The notes under the pieces: model-generated
What the model saw: only the letters and a program-made list of their open reading frames with translations
Told to the model about the DNA's origin: nothing
Database searches by the model: none
Assembly: GCA_002493325.1 (NCBI GenBank)
Contig: DKYL01000067.1
Coordinates: 1-29,024, forward strand
Direction of reading: 5' to 3'
Source: Ruminococcaceae bacterium UBA7101
GTDB lineage: Bacteria; Bacillota; Clostridia; Oscillospirales; Acutalibacteraceae
Length of the DNA: 29,024 bases
Shown: piece by piece, positions 23,036 through 29,024 of the stretch
Numbering within the stretch: position 1 is the stretch's first letter
How the letters are laid out: every line of letters begins with the position of its first letter
Made by a program: the position numbers and the translations under genes

Positions 23036-24286
23036 GTGAATATAAGTGAAAGCCTGAAAATCGCGGTTAAATGTATTAAGTCTAACCTGATGCGCAGCCT
23101 CCTTACAATGCTGGGTATTATCATCGGTATCAGCTCTGTAATTATGATTATAGGTGCCGGTACAGGTGTAAGGGATTATATTGTCGGACTGATTGAGGAT
23201 ATGGGTTCAAATGCGGTGCTTATCAGTGTTGATGCTACAAGTGCCACTGATAATGATTACATTACTCTTGATGATGTTCAGAACATTAAGACTAAGGTTA
23301 ACGGCGTAGAGCGATGCTCACCTATGCTGATGGGATTCGGCAGGGCTACTATTAATAAAACTGCTACCGAAGCAACAGCAATGCTTGTTGGTGTTAACAG
23401 TGATGTTCAGTTTGCGCTGACAAATTCCTGTGAATACGGGCGGTTTTTTACAGATGAAGAATACGATGCCAATGCGCCTATTGCTGTAATCGGTACAAAT
23501 TCAGCAGAAATGGCATTTGGTTATAAGGACGTTACAAATGAATATATAACCGTTTCATCAAGCGGTAAATCTATGAAAGTCAGAGTGTGCGGTGTTGCGA
23601 ATATTGATGCACTTACAAACTCCTTAGGCGGCGGAAGCAATATGGCAAGCATGTTTACAAATGGTTCCGACAAGCTTGTTATTGCTTTGTTTATGCCGTG
23701 TACAACTTTGACGCAGATAACAGGTGCCAATGCACAGCTTGGCAGTGTGTTTGTAATTGCTCATGAGGGTGCCGATTATGATGCTGTGGGTAATGCTGCA
23801 GTTAACTATTTAAAATCAGCACACGGCAATTATTCAAACAGTATGTATACTGCGCAGAATATGGCAACATATGTAAATATCGTTGATATCATTATGTCAG
23901 TACTGACTGCCTTTATTGCCTGTGTAGGTGCTATTTCGCTTATAGTAGGCGGTATAGGTGTTATGAATATTATGCTTGTATCTGTTACGGAGCGAACGAG
24001 AGAAATCGGTATCAGGAAATCACTCGGTGCAAAAACAAAGGTTATTACGCTGCAGTTTCTGACCGAATCGATAATTCTGTGCTTAATTGGTGGTATTATC
24101 GGTCTTACTATCGGTATAGCCGGTGCCTTTGCCGCTTGTTCGATTATTGATATTCAGCCGAATATTACATGGTGGTTAATCGTTGTTTCATTGCTGTTCT
24201 CAAGCGGTGTAGGTTTGTTCTTTGGTATTTATCCTGCACGCAAGGCGGCACAGATGAGCCCGATTGATGCATTAAGAAGCGAGTAA
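23036..24286 (+). CDS. MacB-like ABC transporter permease (FtsX family)
   Basis: A 416-residue permease. The start is GTG, supported by AAGGAG 8 bases upstream. The first helix (about 18-42) sits in LMRSLLTMLGIIIGISSVIMI, the standard MacB_PCD opening. A large extracytoplasmic domain follows (about 50-270). Three helices at the end (about 285-310, 335-365, 375-400) contain the FtsX signature IGVMNIMLVSVTERTREIG and RKSLGAKTKVI, and it ends IYPARKAAQMSPIDALRSE. It lacks the N-terminal nucleotide-binding domain of MacB, so a separate ATPase is needed; none is encoded in this two-gene operon. Substrate unknown. Confidence 0.92.
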   Translation: MNISESLKIAVKCIKSNLMRSLLTMLGIIIGISSVIMIIGAGTGVRDYIVGLIEDMGSNAVLISVDATSATDNDYITLDDVQNIKTKVNGVERCSPMLMGFGRATINKTATEATAMLVGVNSDVQFALTNSCEYGRFFTDEEYDANAPIAVIGTNSAEMAFGYKDVTNEYITVSSSGKSMKVRVCGVANIDALTNSLGGGSNMASMFTNGSDKLVIALFMPCTTLTQITGANAQLGSVFVIAHEGADYDAVGNAAVNYLKSAHGNYSNSMYTAQNMATYVNIVDIIMSVLTAFIACVGAISLIVGGIGVMNIMLVSVTERTREIGIRKSLGAKTKVITLQFLTESIILCLIGGIIGLTIGIAGAFAACSIIDIQPNITWWLIVVSLLFSSGVGLFFGIYPARKAAQMSPIDALRSE

Positions 24287-24295
24287 ATTATTTTA

Positions 24296-24333
24296 AAATC
24301 CTCATAGTGAGCAGTATCACTGTGAGGGTTTTT
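24296..24333 (+). terminator. Terminator of the adaptor/permease operon
   Basis: A 15-bp stem with two G-U pairs (24296-24310 with 24317-24331), loop GCAGTA, followed by T. Confidence 0.88.
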
Positions 24334-24338
24334 CGCTG

Positions 24339-24367
24339 TTGCATTATTTGTTGAATTGTGTTAATAT
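24339..24367 (+). promoter_or_regulatory. Probable promoter of nahK
   Basis: TTGCAT (24339-24344), 17 bases, TAATAT (24362-24367) preceded by TGT, an extended -10. Confidence 0.45.
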
Positions 24368-24396
24368 AGTGCATATTGCTTAGGAGGTATAACACT

Positions 24397-25488
24397 TTGG
24401 ATATTAAAGAAGTTTTGGGCTGCTTTGATTTTAAAGGCGAGCTCCTCGGAATTGAACAATTCGGTTCAGGTCACATTAATACCACGTATCTGGCAAAATA
24501 TAAAGAAGATAATAAAATAAGCAGTTATGTTGTTCAGAAAGTCAATACAAACGTATTTAAAAATATTGATGACCTAATGGGTAATGTGTTTGCTGTTACA
24601 TCATTTCTGCGTGATAAAATCAAGGCAAACGGCGGTGACCCTGACAGGGAAACACTGAACTATATGAAGACAACAAATGGTGATTTATATTGCAAGGCAG
24701 AGGATGGAACTTGCTACAGAGCTTACAAATTTGTTGATAACAGCAAATGCTGTGACAGTGTGTCATCAGCCGAAATTTTTGAAAAAAGCGGTCTTGCATT
24801 CGGCAGATTTCAGAAGTATTTAAGTGATTTCCCTGCAACAACGCTTAAAGAAACAATTCCTGATTTCCATAATACAATATGGAGATTTGAAAATGAATTT
24901 TTACCTGCTGTTAAGGACGATAAATCAGGCAGAGCAGACCAATGCAGAGATGAAATTCAGTTTGTAATGGACAGACGAAATGACTGCCGCCGTCTTACAG
25001 ATTTGAGCGATAAGGGCGAAATTCCTATTCGTGTAACCCATAATGACACAAAGCTTAACAATGTTTTGTTTGACAATGACAGTGACGAGGCTATCTGTGT
25101 TATTGACCTTGATACGGTAATGCCGGGTCTTGCCCTTTATGATTTTGGTGATTCCATTCGCTTTGGTGCAAATACCTGTGCAGAGGATGAAAAGGACACA
25201 TCAAAGATAGCAATTGACCTTGATTATTTTAAGGCTTATGCACAGGGCTTTCTGAAAGAGGCTGGCGAGAGCTTTACACAGACAGAAAAGGATAATCTTG
25301 CTTTTTCTGCAAAGCTTATGACCTTTGAGTGTGGAATGCGATTTCTGACAGACTATCTGAATGGCGATACATATTTCAAAACTGCTTATCCGGAACACAA
25401 TCTTGTTCGTGCTAAGGATCAGTTTGCTCTTGTTGCTGATATGGAAAAGCATATGGATGAAATGGAAAATATAATTAAAGCATTATAA
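24397..25488 (+). CDS. nahK: N-acetylhexosamine 1-kinase
   Basis: A 363-residue kinase of the aminoglycoside phosphotransferase fold that phosphorylates GlcNAc or GalNAc at C1 in the lacto-N-biose/galacto-N-biose pathway. It follows the recalled Bifidobacterium longum NahK sequence almost segment by segment: GSGHINTTYL, VQKVNTNVF, GLAFGRFQKYLSDF, then RVTHNDTKLNNVLFD with catalytic Asp217, IDLDTVMPG, LYDFGDSIRFGA, MTFECGMRFLTDYLNGDTYF and YPEHNLVRAKDQ. Length matches. The start is TTG 24397: AGGAGG at 24382-24387 is correctly placed for it, while the earlier in-frame TTG 24376 overlaps that site. No lacto-N-biose phosphorylase, epimerase or uridylyltransferase is next to it. It has its own promoter and terminator. 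Confidence 0.93.
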   Translation: MDIKEVLGCFDFKGELLGIEQFGSGHINTTYLAKYKEDNKISSYVVQKVNTNVFKNIDDLMGNVFAVTSFLRDKIKANGGDPDRETLNYMKTTNGDLYCKAEDGTCYRAYKFVDNSKCCDSVSSAEIFEKSGLAFGRFQKYLSDFPATTLKETIPDFHNTIWRFENEFLPAVKDDKSGRADQCRDEIQFVMDRRNDCRRLTDLSDKGEIPIRVTHNDTKLNNVLFDNDSDEAICVIDLDTVMPGLALYDFGDSIRFGANTCAEDEKDTSKIAIDLDYFKAYAQGFLKEAGESFTQTEKDNLAFSAKLMTFECGMRFLTDYLNGDTYFKTAYPEHNLVRAKDQFALVADMEKHMDEMENIIKAL

Positions 25489-25490
25489 TA

Positions 25491-25533
25491 AAAAACACAC
25501 CTTGGAATTTTCTCCAGGGTGTGTTGCTTTTTA
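25491..25533. terminator. Bidirectional terminator between nahK and the hydrolase gene
   Basis: A 13-bp stem with one G-U pair: 25494-25506 with 25513-25525. Plus-strand tail is GCTTTTTATT; on the minus strand a T run follows as well. Confidence 0.85.
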
Positions 25534-25536
25534 TTG

Positions 25537-27195
25537 TTATTGTGTTCTTTTTCTTTTGAAATACAGCACTGCTGTCATTGCTGTAAGAGTAAACAGGAAT
25601 GATACAAAGCCTGCAATTAAAATATCACTGCTGCCTGTGGGCGGCGATTTTTTCTCAGCCTTAGCTGTCGAAGATTCATTGCCTGCGTTGAGCAATCCTG
25701 CAGTTGAGCCGCTTTTCGTTACATTAACGATTTTCTGCTGACTGTCTGTGCCGATGAACTGACCGACGCCTGTTTCCTTCTGAATACTGTCTATATCAAG
25801 CGAGGTGTCGGTTGTAATGAGTGCTGCAAGGAACTGACAGGCTTCGCTGTTATACCAGAAATCCATATGCTGAATACCCTTCACAAACCAAGTGCTGTCA
25901 GGCAGTGCACAGGTGGATGCATCAATGATTTTATCGTCAGAAATATATTTTCCTGTTTTGTTAAGTGTTTCGCCGTAATCTGCAACCGTTGCACCCACAG
26001 ATGCAAATTTGGTTTCAATCAGAACATCTGCCTGTGCTTTGTGCAGTGAAGTCATCGGAACGGTAGGAATACCGTAATTTGCAACAATGGCTACCTCAAC
26101 ACCCTTTGATTTGAGTGCTTTCAGATTGCTCTCAAGTCTGCCCTGTACCTGATGATATTTCTGCAGCTTGCTGTAAAGTGCACTGCTCTTGTCAAGGAAA
26201 CCGATTGAGCTCATCTCATAGACAGCCTTATCAAAGTAGTCATAGGGGATAAATTCCCAGTAAATCGGAATACATCCGAAAATAGGATACAGCACATCGG
26301 TGTAAAGCCTGTTGAAAAGCTCCGGTGTATTTTTTACTTCATTAAGCAGATCACAGAGATTGCCTACTGTATCATCCAATGTTGTTGACAGGAATCCAAG
26401 CTGCTTTAACTCAAAGCTCGGATTATTAAGCTCGTGGAGAAGATTCCAAAAATAATTGAGCAATGTATCCTTGTCAATATAAACATCCTTTGCAAAAAGA
26501 TTGCATATGGAAACACCATTGAATGCACCATTAACAAAAACGGTTTTGGCAATATCGTTTTTATACATATACTGATCCACATAGGCTGATGCAACAACTG
26601 TGCCTTCGGAACAGCTTACAATTGTTACCTTGCTTTTACCTGTTTCTGCTTTGATATTATCAATAAAACTACTCAATATCGTTGCATTTTCGCAGGCATC
26701 AAGACGCCAGTCATATCTGAAAAGATAAACATTTTCAGGACCTACAATATCACTGACCTGATTTGCAATGGCAGGCTCAGCAGAGCCTCTGCCGTCAATA
26801 TAATCCTTATGGTTTGCAAGGCTGTCGGTCCAGTAATCCTTAATGCCTACATTGTAAGCAGGATTGCCGTTTTTATCACAGGCAATGTCAGCGAAGTCAT
26901 TCATAACCTCTGCTATCTCATCAATCAGAGCAGATGCATCAATTTTTTCGCCTGTGGCACTTGCCATAACCTTTTTCAGCAGACTGTTATAGGTGCTGAA
27001 AATGGAGGATATGTCAAATGCGGCTGCCGTGGTTTCATTTTCTGTTCCGATGTCCTTGTAAAGCTGTGTTCCGCCGATACCGTGAATTACGACAACAGGT
27101 GTAACATCATCCTTTGCAAATGCAGCACTTGTGCTTGATAAAATCATAACAAGTGTAAGGACAAAACAAATGGTTGCTTTTAATGCTTTCCTCAT
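25537..27195 (-). CDS. Secreted alpha/beta hydrolase (lipase/LCAT-like) with SPPTG sorting signal
   Basis: A 552-residue exported protein. The signal peptide (1-27) ends in AFA before KDD. VVVIHGIGGTQLY (about 34-46) matches the HG oxyanion loop of lipases, YLFRYDWRLDA resembles the lecithin:cholesterol acyltransferase-type segment, and VSCSEGT holds the likely nucleophile Ser196; the elbow is S-x-S-x-G rather than G-x-S-x-G. The likely His is in GIQHMDFW near residue 450. The C-terminus has SPPTG (517-521, bases 25647-25633), a hydrophobic helix and tail KRKRTQ, the layout of a sortase signal of (S/P)PXTG type. So it is probably attached to the cell wall. Substrate is unknown: an acyl ester is a reasonable guess. 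GGAG lies 8 bases before the ATG. Confidence 0.8.
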   Translation of the reverse strand: MRKALKATICFVLTLVMILSSTSAAFAKDDVTPVVVIHGIGGTQLYKDIGTENETTAAAFDISSIFSTYNSLLKKVMASATGEKIDASALIDEIAEVMNDFADIACDKNGNPAYNVGIKDYWTDSLANHKDYIDGRGSAEPAIANQVSDIVGPENVYLFRYDWRLDACENATILSSFIDNIKAETGKSKVTIVSCSEGTVVASAYVDQYMYKNDIAKTVFVNGAFNGVSICNLFAKDVYIDKDTLLNYFWNLLHELNNPSFELKQLGFLSTTLDDTVGNLCDLLNEVKNTPELFNRLYTDVLYPIFGCIPIYWEFIPYDYFDKAVYEMSSIGFLDKSSALYSKLQKYHQVQGRLESNLKALKSKGVEVAIVANYGIPTVPMTSLHKAQADVLIETKFASVGATVADYGETLNKTGKYISDDKIIDASTCALPDSTWFVKGIQHMDFWYNSEACQFLAALITTDTSLDIDSIQKETGVGQFIGTDSQQKIVNVTKSGSTAGLLNAGNESSTAKAEKKSPPTGSSDILIAGFVSFLFTLTAMTAVLYFKRKRTQ

Positions 27196-27229
27196 AGCTA
27201 TACTCCTTGTAAATTATTTTTATAATATC

Positions 27230-27258
27230 AGTATAAAGCCTGTGGAAAGAAATGTCAA
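27230..27258 (-). promoter_or_regulatory. Promoter of the secreted hydrolase gene
   Basis: On the minus strand TTGACA (27258-27253), 17 bases and TATACT (27235-27230). The predicted start near 27223 gives a leader of about 28 bases. Confidence 0.78.
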
Positions 27259-27307
27259 ATAAAACAAGACAAACAGCACAAAAAGTCAAGATTTTTTTAT
27301 AAAAATA

Positions 27308-27316
27308 TGTTACAAT
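27308..27316 (+). promoter_or_regulatory. Possible extended -10 of the AraC-type gene
   Basis: TGTTACAAT (27308-27316) is an extended -10 without a good -35. TTGACA at 27316-27321 lies too near the start codon to serve this gene. Confidence 0.35.
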
Positions 27317-27335
27317 TGACAAAAGGGGTGATTTT

Positions 27336-27953
27336 TTGAACTGGATGACGAGTACAGAGCAGGCAATTGAATACATTGAAAATCATATTACAGAAAGGCT
27401 TGATTATGATGATATAGCTTCTGCAGCGTTTTGTTCAAGCTATCATTTTCAGCGTATGTTTTCTGTTTTTGCCGGTTGTACGCTTGGTGAATACATCCGG
27501 GCAAGAAAAATGACCCTTGCGGCTGCTGAGCTGAAAAACCCCAAGGCAAGAATAATCGATGTTGCCATTAAGTACGGCTATGAAAGTCAGGAGGGCTTTG
27601 CAAGGGCGTTTACAAAATTTCACGGCATAACCCCCTCAGCGGCAAAAAAGAAAGGAGCTACGCTGAAATCCTATTCACGTCTGACAATGTATGAATTGGA
27701 TGAGGGCGGCAATATGCTTGAATATTCTATTGAGGAGCTGTCTAAATCAACATATGCTGTTTTTAAAACCGACTCAGGTCAAAATTCGGCGGCAGACTGC
27801 AGAAAAATGTGCAGACAGATATATTACGAGTGGCTGCCGAGCACAAATTATCGTGTTAAATCCGTTTCGGATTTGAAAGTTAACCACTGTTTTAATGATG
27901 ATAAAGAAAAAAGATTTATTGAAATATATATTCCTGTTGAGCTTATAAAATAG
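27336..27953 (+). CDS. AraC-family transcriptional regulator
   Basis: A 205-residue regulator with the DNA-binding domain at the N-terminus. Two helix-turn-helix units are visible: DYDDIASAAFCSSYHFQRMF (about 24-45) and IIDVAIKYGYESQEGFARAF (about 73-95), followed by the standard FTKFHGITPSAAKKKG. The remainder (about 115-205) looks like a shortened effector-binding (GyrI-like) domain, with YSIEELSKSTYAVFK and a final RFIEIYIPVELIK strand. Full-length relatives are usually 270-300 residues, so this domain is reduced. The start is probably TTG 27336, placed 5 bases after GGGGTG; ATG 27345 is the alternative. It is divergent from the hydrolase gene. Effector and targets are unknown. Confidence 0.85.
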   Translation: MNWMTSTEQAIEYIENHITERLDYDDIASAAFCSSYHFQRMFSVFAGCTLGEYIRARKMTLAAAELKNPKARIIDVAIKYGYESQEGFARAFTKFHGITPSAAKKKGATLKSYSRLTMYELDEGGNMLEYSIEELSKSTYAVFKTDSGQNSAADCRKMCRQIYYEWLPSTNYRVKSVSDLKVNHCFNDDKEKRFIEIYIPVELIK

Positions 27954-27988
27954 AGCACCGCTGTCAATACTAAATACAGCGGTGCTTT
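27954..27988 (+). terminator. Probable terminator of the AraC-type gene
   Basis: A perfect 11-bp stem AGCACCGCTGT (27954-27964) with 27976-27986 and an 11-base loop. The T tail is short (TTTAACATT). Confidence 0.7.
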
Positions 27989-28036
27989 AACATTATCATT
28001 TGGTTTTTGGTACATAAAATTTTAAGGAATGATAAT

Positions 28037-28804
28037 GTGCAATTTAATAAGGTTGAAATCTGTGGAATCAATACGAATGATTTGAAGGTGCTTAAGGAAA
28101 GCGAAAAAATAGAACTGCTGAAAAAGGCACACAGCGGCGACAAGCAGGCTCGTGATGAGCTGATAAAAGGCAATTTAAGACTTGTTCTTTCTGTAATTCA
28201 GCGATTTTCCAACAGGGGAGAGAATATGGACGATCTTTTTCAGGTCGGTGTAATCGGCTTGATTAAAGCTATTGATAATTTTAATCTTGATCTGGATGTT
28301 CGTTTCAGTACCTATGCAGTGCCTATGTGTATCGGTGAAATCAGACGTTATCTGCGTGATGACAATGCGGTGCGTGTTTCAAGGTCAATGCGTGATACGG
28401 CATATAAGGCAATGCAGGTGAAGGAGCGTCTTATTAATGAAAATCAGAAGGAGCCCACAGTTGAGGAAATTGCAAAAGAGCTTGGTATGAAAAAGTCCGA
28501 CGTTGTTCTTGCACTTGAAGCAATCGTTGACCCTGTTTCGCTTTATGAGCCTGTCTATAATGACGGCGGTGACACAATCTATGTGATGGATCAGGTTGGT
28601 GACAGCAACACGGACACCGACTGGATAGACGAAATAATGATAAAGGATGAAATCAAGCGCCTTGATGACAGAGAACGCAATATTATGTACCTTCGCTTTA
28701 TGCAGGGCAAAACGCAGATGGAGGTTGCCAAAGAGGTCGGCATATCCCAGGCACAGGTCAGCAGACTTGAAAAGAATGCACTTAAACGGATTAAAGGTTA
28801 CTAA
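28037..28804 (+). CDS. sigG: Sporulation sigma factor SigG
   Basis: A 255-residue sigma-70 factor for late forespore transcription during sporulation. The N-terminus NKVEICGINTNDLKVL is the sigma-G hallmark that separates it from sigma-F. Region 2 reads NLRLVLSVIQRFSNRGENMD and DLFQVGVIGLIKAIDNF, then VRFSTYAVPMCIGEIRRYLR; region 3 has EPTVEEIAKELGM; region 4 has RERNIMYLRFMQGKTQMEVA and ISQAQVSRLEKNALKRIK. The start is GTG 28037, with AAGGA 8 bases upstream; the longer frame from TTG 28007 adds ten residues that relatives lack. It is not next to spoIIGA-sigE as in many relatives. Its presence implies a spore-forming lineage. No confident sigma-F/G promoter was found upstream. Confidence 0.95.
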   Translation: MQFNKVEICGINTNDLKVLKESEKIELLKKAHSGDKQARDELIKGNLRLVLSVIQRFSNRGENMDDLFQVGVIGLIKAIDNFNLDLDVRFSTYAVPMCIGEIRRYLRDDNAVRVSRSMRDTAYKAMQVKERLINENQKEPTVEEIAKELGMKKSDVVLALEAIVDPVSLYEPVYNDGGDTIYVMDQVGDSNTDTDWIDEIMIKDEIKRLDDRERNIMYLRFMQGKTQMEVAKEVGISQAQVSRLEKNALKRIKGY

Positions 28805-28810
28805 GCTTTT

Positions 28811-28839
28811 TTGACTTGTAATCTAAAATATGATATTAT
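28811..28839 (+). promoter_or_regulatory. Promoter downstream of sigG
   Basis: TTGACT (28811-28816), 17 bases, TATTAT (28834-28839) preceded by TGA, an extended -10. The start should be near 28846. No annotated gene follows within the window except a 21-codon ORF. Confidence 0.7.
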
Positions 28840-28841
28840 AT

Positions 28842-28883
28842 AAGTAAAACTTGCACTTGGATTTTATATGCAAGTTTTTACTT
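28842..28883 (+). other. Hairpin at the predicted 5' end of the transcript
   Basis: AAGTAAAACTTGCA (28842-28855) pairs with TGCAAG...TTTACTT (28869-28883) with one bulged T. It lies 38 bases after the sigG stop, so it could instead be the sigG terminator, although its T tail is poor. Confidence 0.65.
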
Positions 28884-28898
28884 ATGCGGTGGTGTTTT

Positions 28899-28964
28899 AT
28901 GAAGCAAAAAGAATATGAAATTGCATATGGCAATAGGCAAAAAAGCAGTAATCAGCTTGAATGA
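28899..28964 (+). CDS. Possible 21-residue leader peptide
   Basis: MKQKEYEIAYGNRQKSSNQL plus a final Glu, then TGA. GGTGGTG at 28888-28894 is a modest ribosome site 4 bases before the ATG. The ORF runs through the 5' arm of the hairpin at 28942-28979 and stops in its loop, as in translation-controlled attenuators. It has no run of one amino acid pointing to a sensed tRNA. It could also be a chance ORF within a small RNA. Confidence 0.35.
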   Translation: MKQKEYEIAYGNRQKSSNQLE

Positions 28965-28985
28965 ACTGATTACTGCTTTCTTGTA
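28942..28985 (+). terminator. Hairpin resembling a terminator/attenuator
   Basis: A perfect 14-bp stem AAAGCAGTAATCAG (28942-28955) with 28966-28979 and a ten-base loop. The tail CTTTCTTGT has few T, so termination strength is uncertain. Confidence 0.65.
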
Positions 28986-29024
28986 CACATAATTATTTTA
29001 TAAACTTGACACTATAATAATTAT

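Noticed and set aside
27990..28019. Sigma-F/G type promoter before sigG (CATTATC at 27991, CATAAAA at 28013)
   Set aside because: Neither has a matching -35 at the right distance and each differs from the consensus.
29006..29018. TTGACA followed by TATAAT at the window end
   Set aside because: Only one base separates them. The TTGACA may be a -35 for a -10 beyond the window, which cannot be judged.
1..29024. CRISPR arrays, insertion sequences, tRNA or rRNA genes, prophage block
   Set aside because: No regularly spaced repeats, transposase frames, terminal inverted repeats or tRNA-like folds were seen. The XRE module is the only phage-like trace.

Overview
This window reads as the chromosome of a moderately AT-rich, spore-forming Clostridium-type Bacillota, most likely a gut Oscillospirales/Ruminococcaceae-like bacterium. 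The clues are a sporulation sigma-G gene, a T-box leader, strong AGGAGG ribosome sites, indirect Asn/Gln-tRNA synthesis (GatCAB), a secreted leucine-rich-repeat protein with a dockerin-like end, a Bifidobacterium-like N-acetylhexosamine kinase and an (S/P)PXTG-type sorting signal. The family placement is inference. No rRNA, tRNA, CRISPR array, insertion sequence or phage block was seen. Almost all genes are on the plus strand.

Layout. 1-2443: rpsU with its own promoter and terminator, then an operon of aroQ, efp, a Cys/Asp-rich zinc-ribbon protein and a lipoprotein. 2450-5098: a GPH-family sugar transporter coupled to two small membrane proteins of unknown role. 5162-10422: a T-box-controlled operon aspS-gatC-gatA-gatB. 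Its specifier triplet reads AAC (Asn), so the operon probably senses uncharged tRNA-Asn and makes Asn-tRNA through a nondiscriminating AspRS plus the amidotransferase. 10489-13084: a GH3 beta-glucosidase. 13097-14222: an unknown protein, a MazG-like pyrophosphohydrolase and a NUDIX hydrolase. 14191-14923: a divergent module of a small XRE repressor and an 85-residue protein, separated by two identical-arm operators that sit on the promoter. 14932-16907: a secreted LRR/dockerin protein. 16933-21205: purine operon purE-purM-purN-purO-purD, in which a PurO-type IMP cyclohydrolase stands alone. 21232-24333: a HlyD/MacA-like adaptor and a MacB-like permease without their ATPase. 24339-25533: nahK. 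25537-27258 (minus): a secreted alpha/beta hydrolase with a sortase signal. 27336-27986: an AraC-type regulator. 28037-28804: sigG. 28811-29024: a promoter followed by two hairpins and a 21-codon ORF that ends in the loop of the second hairpin, which may be a leader-peptide attenuator or a small RNA.

The points most worth a second look are the Asn-specifier T-box, the autoregulated XRE module, the attenuator-like element at the right edge, the SPPTG-anchored hydrolase and the orphan MacAB pair. Most of the rest is ordinary core metabolism. Start codons were moved from the longest open frame wherever a ribosome site and family alignment pointed to a later start (aroQ, lipoprotein, 4535 gene, aspS, GH3, MazG-like, NUDIX, purD, nahK, sigG).
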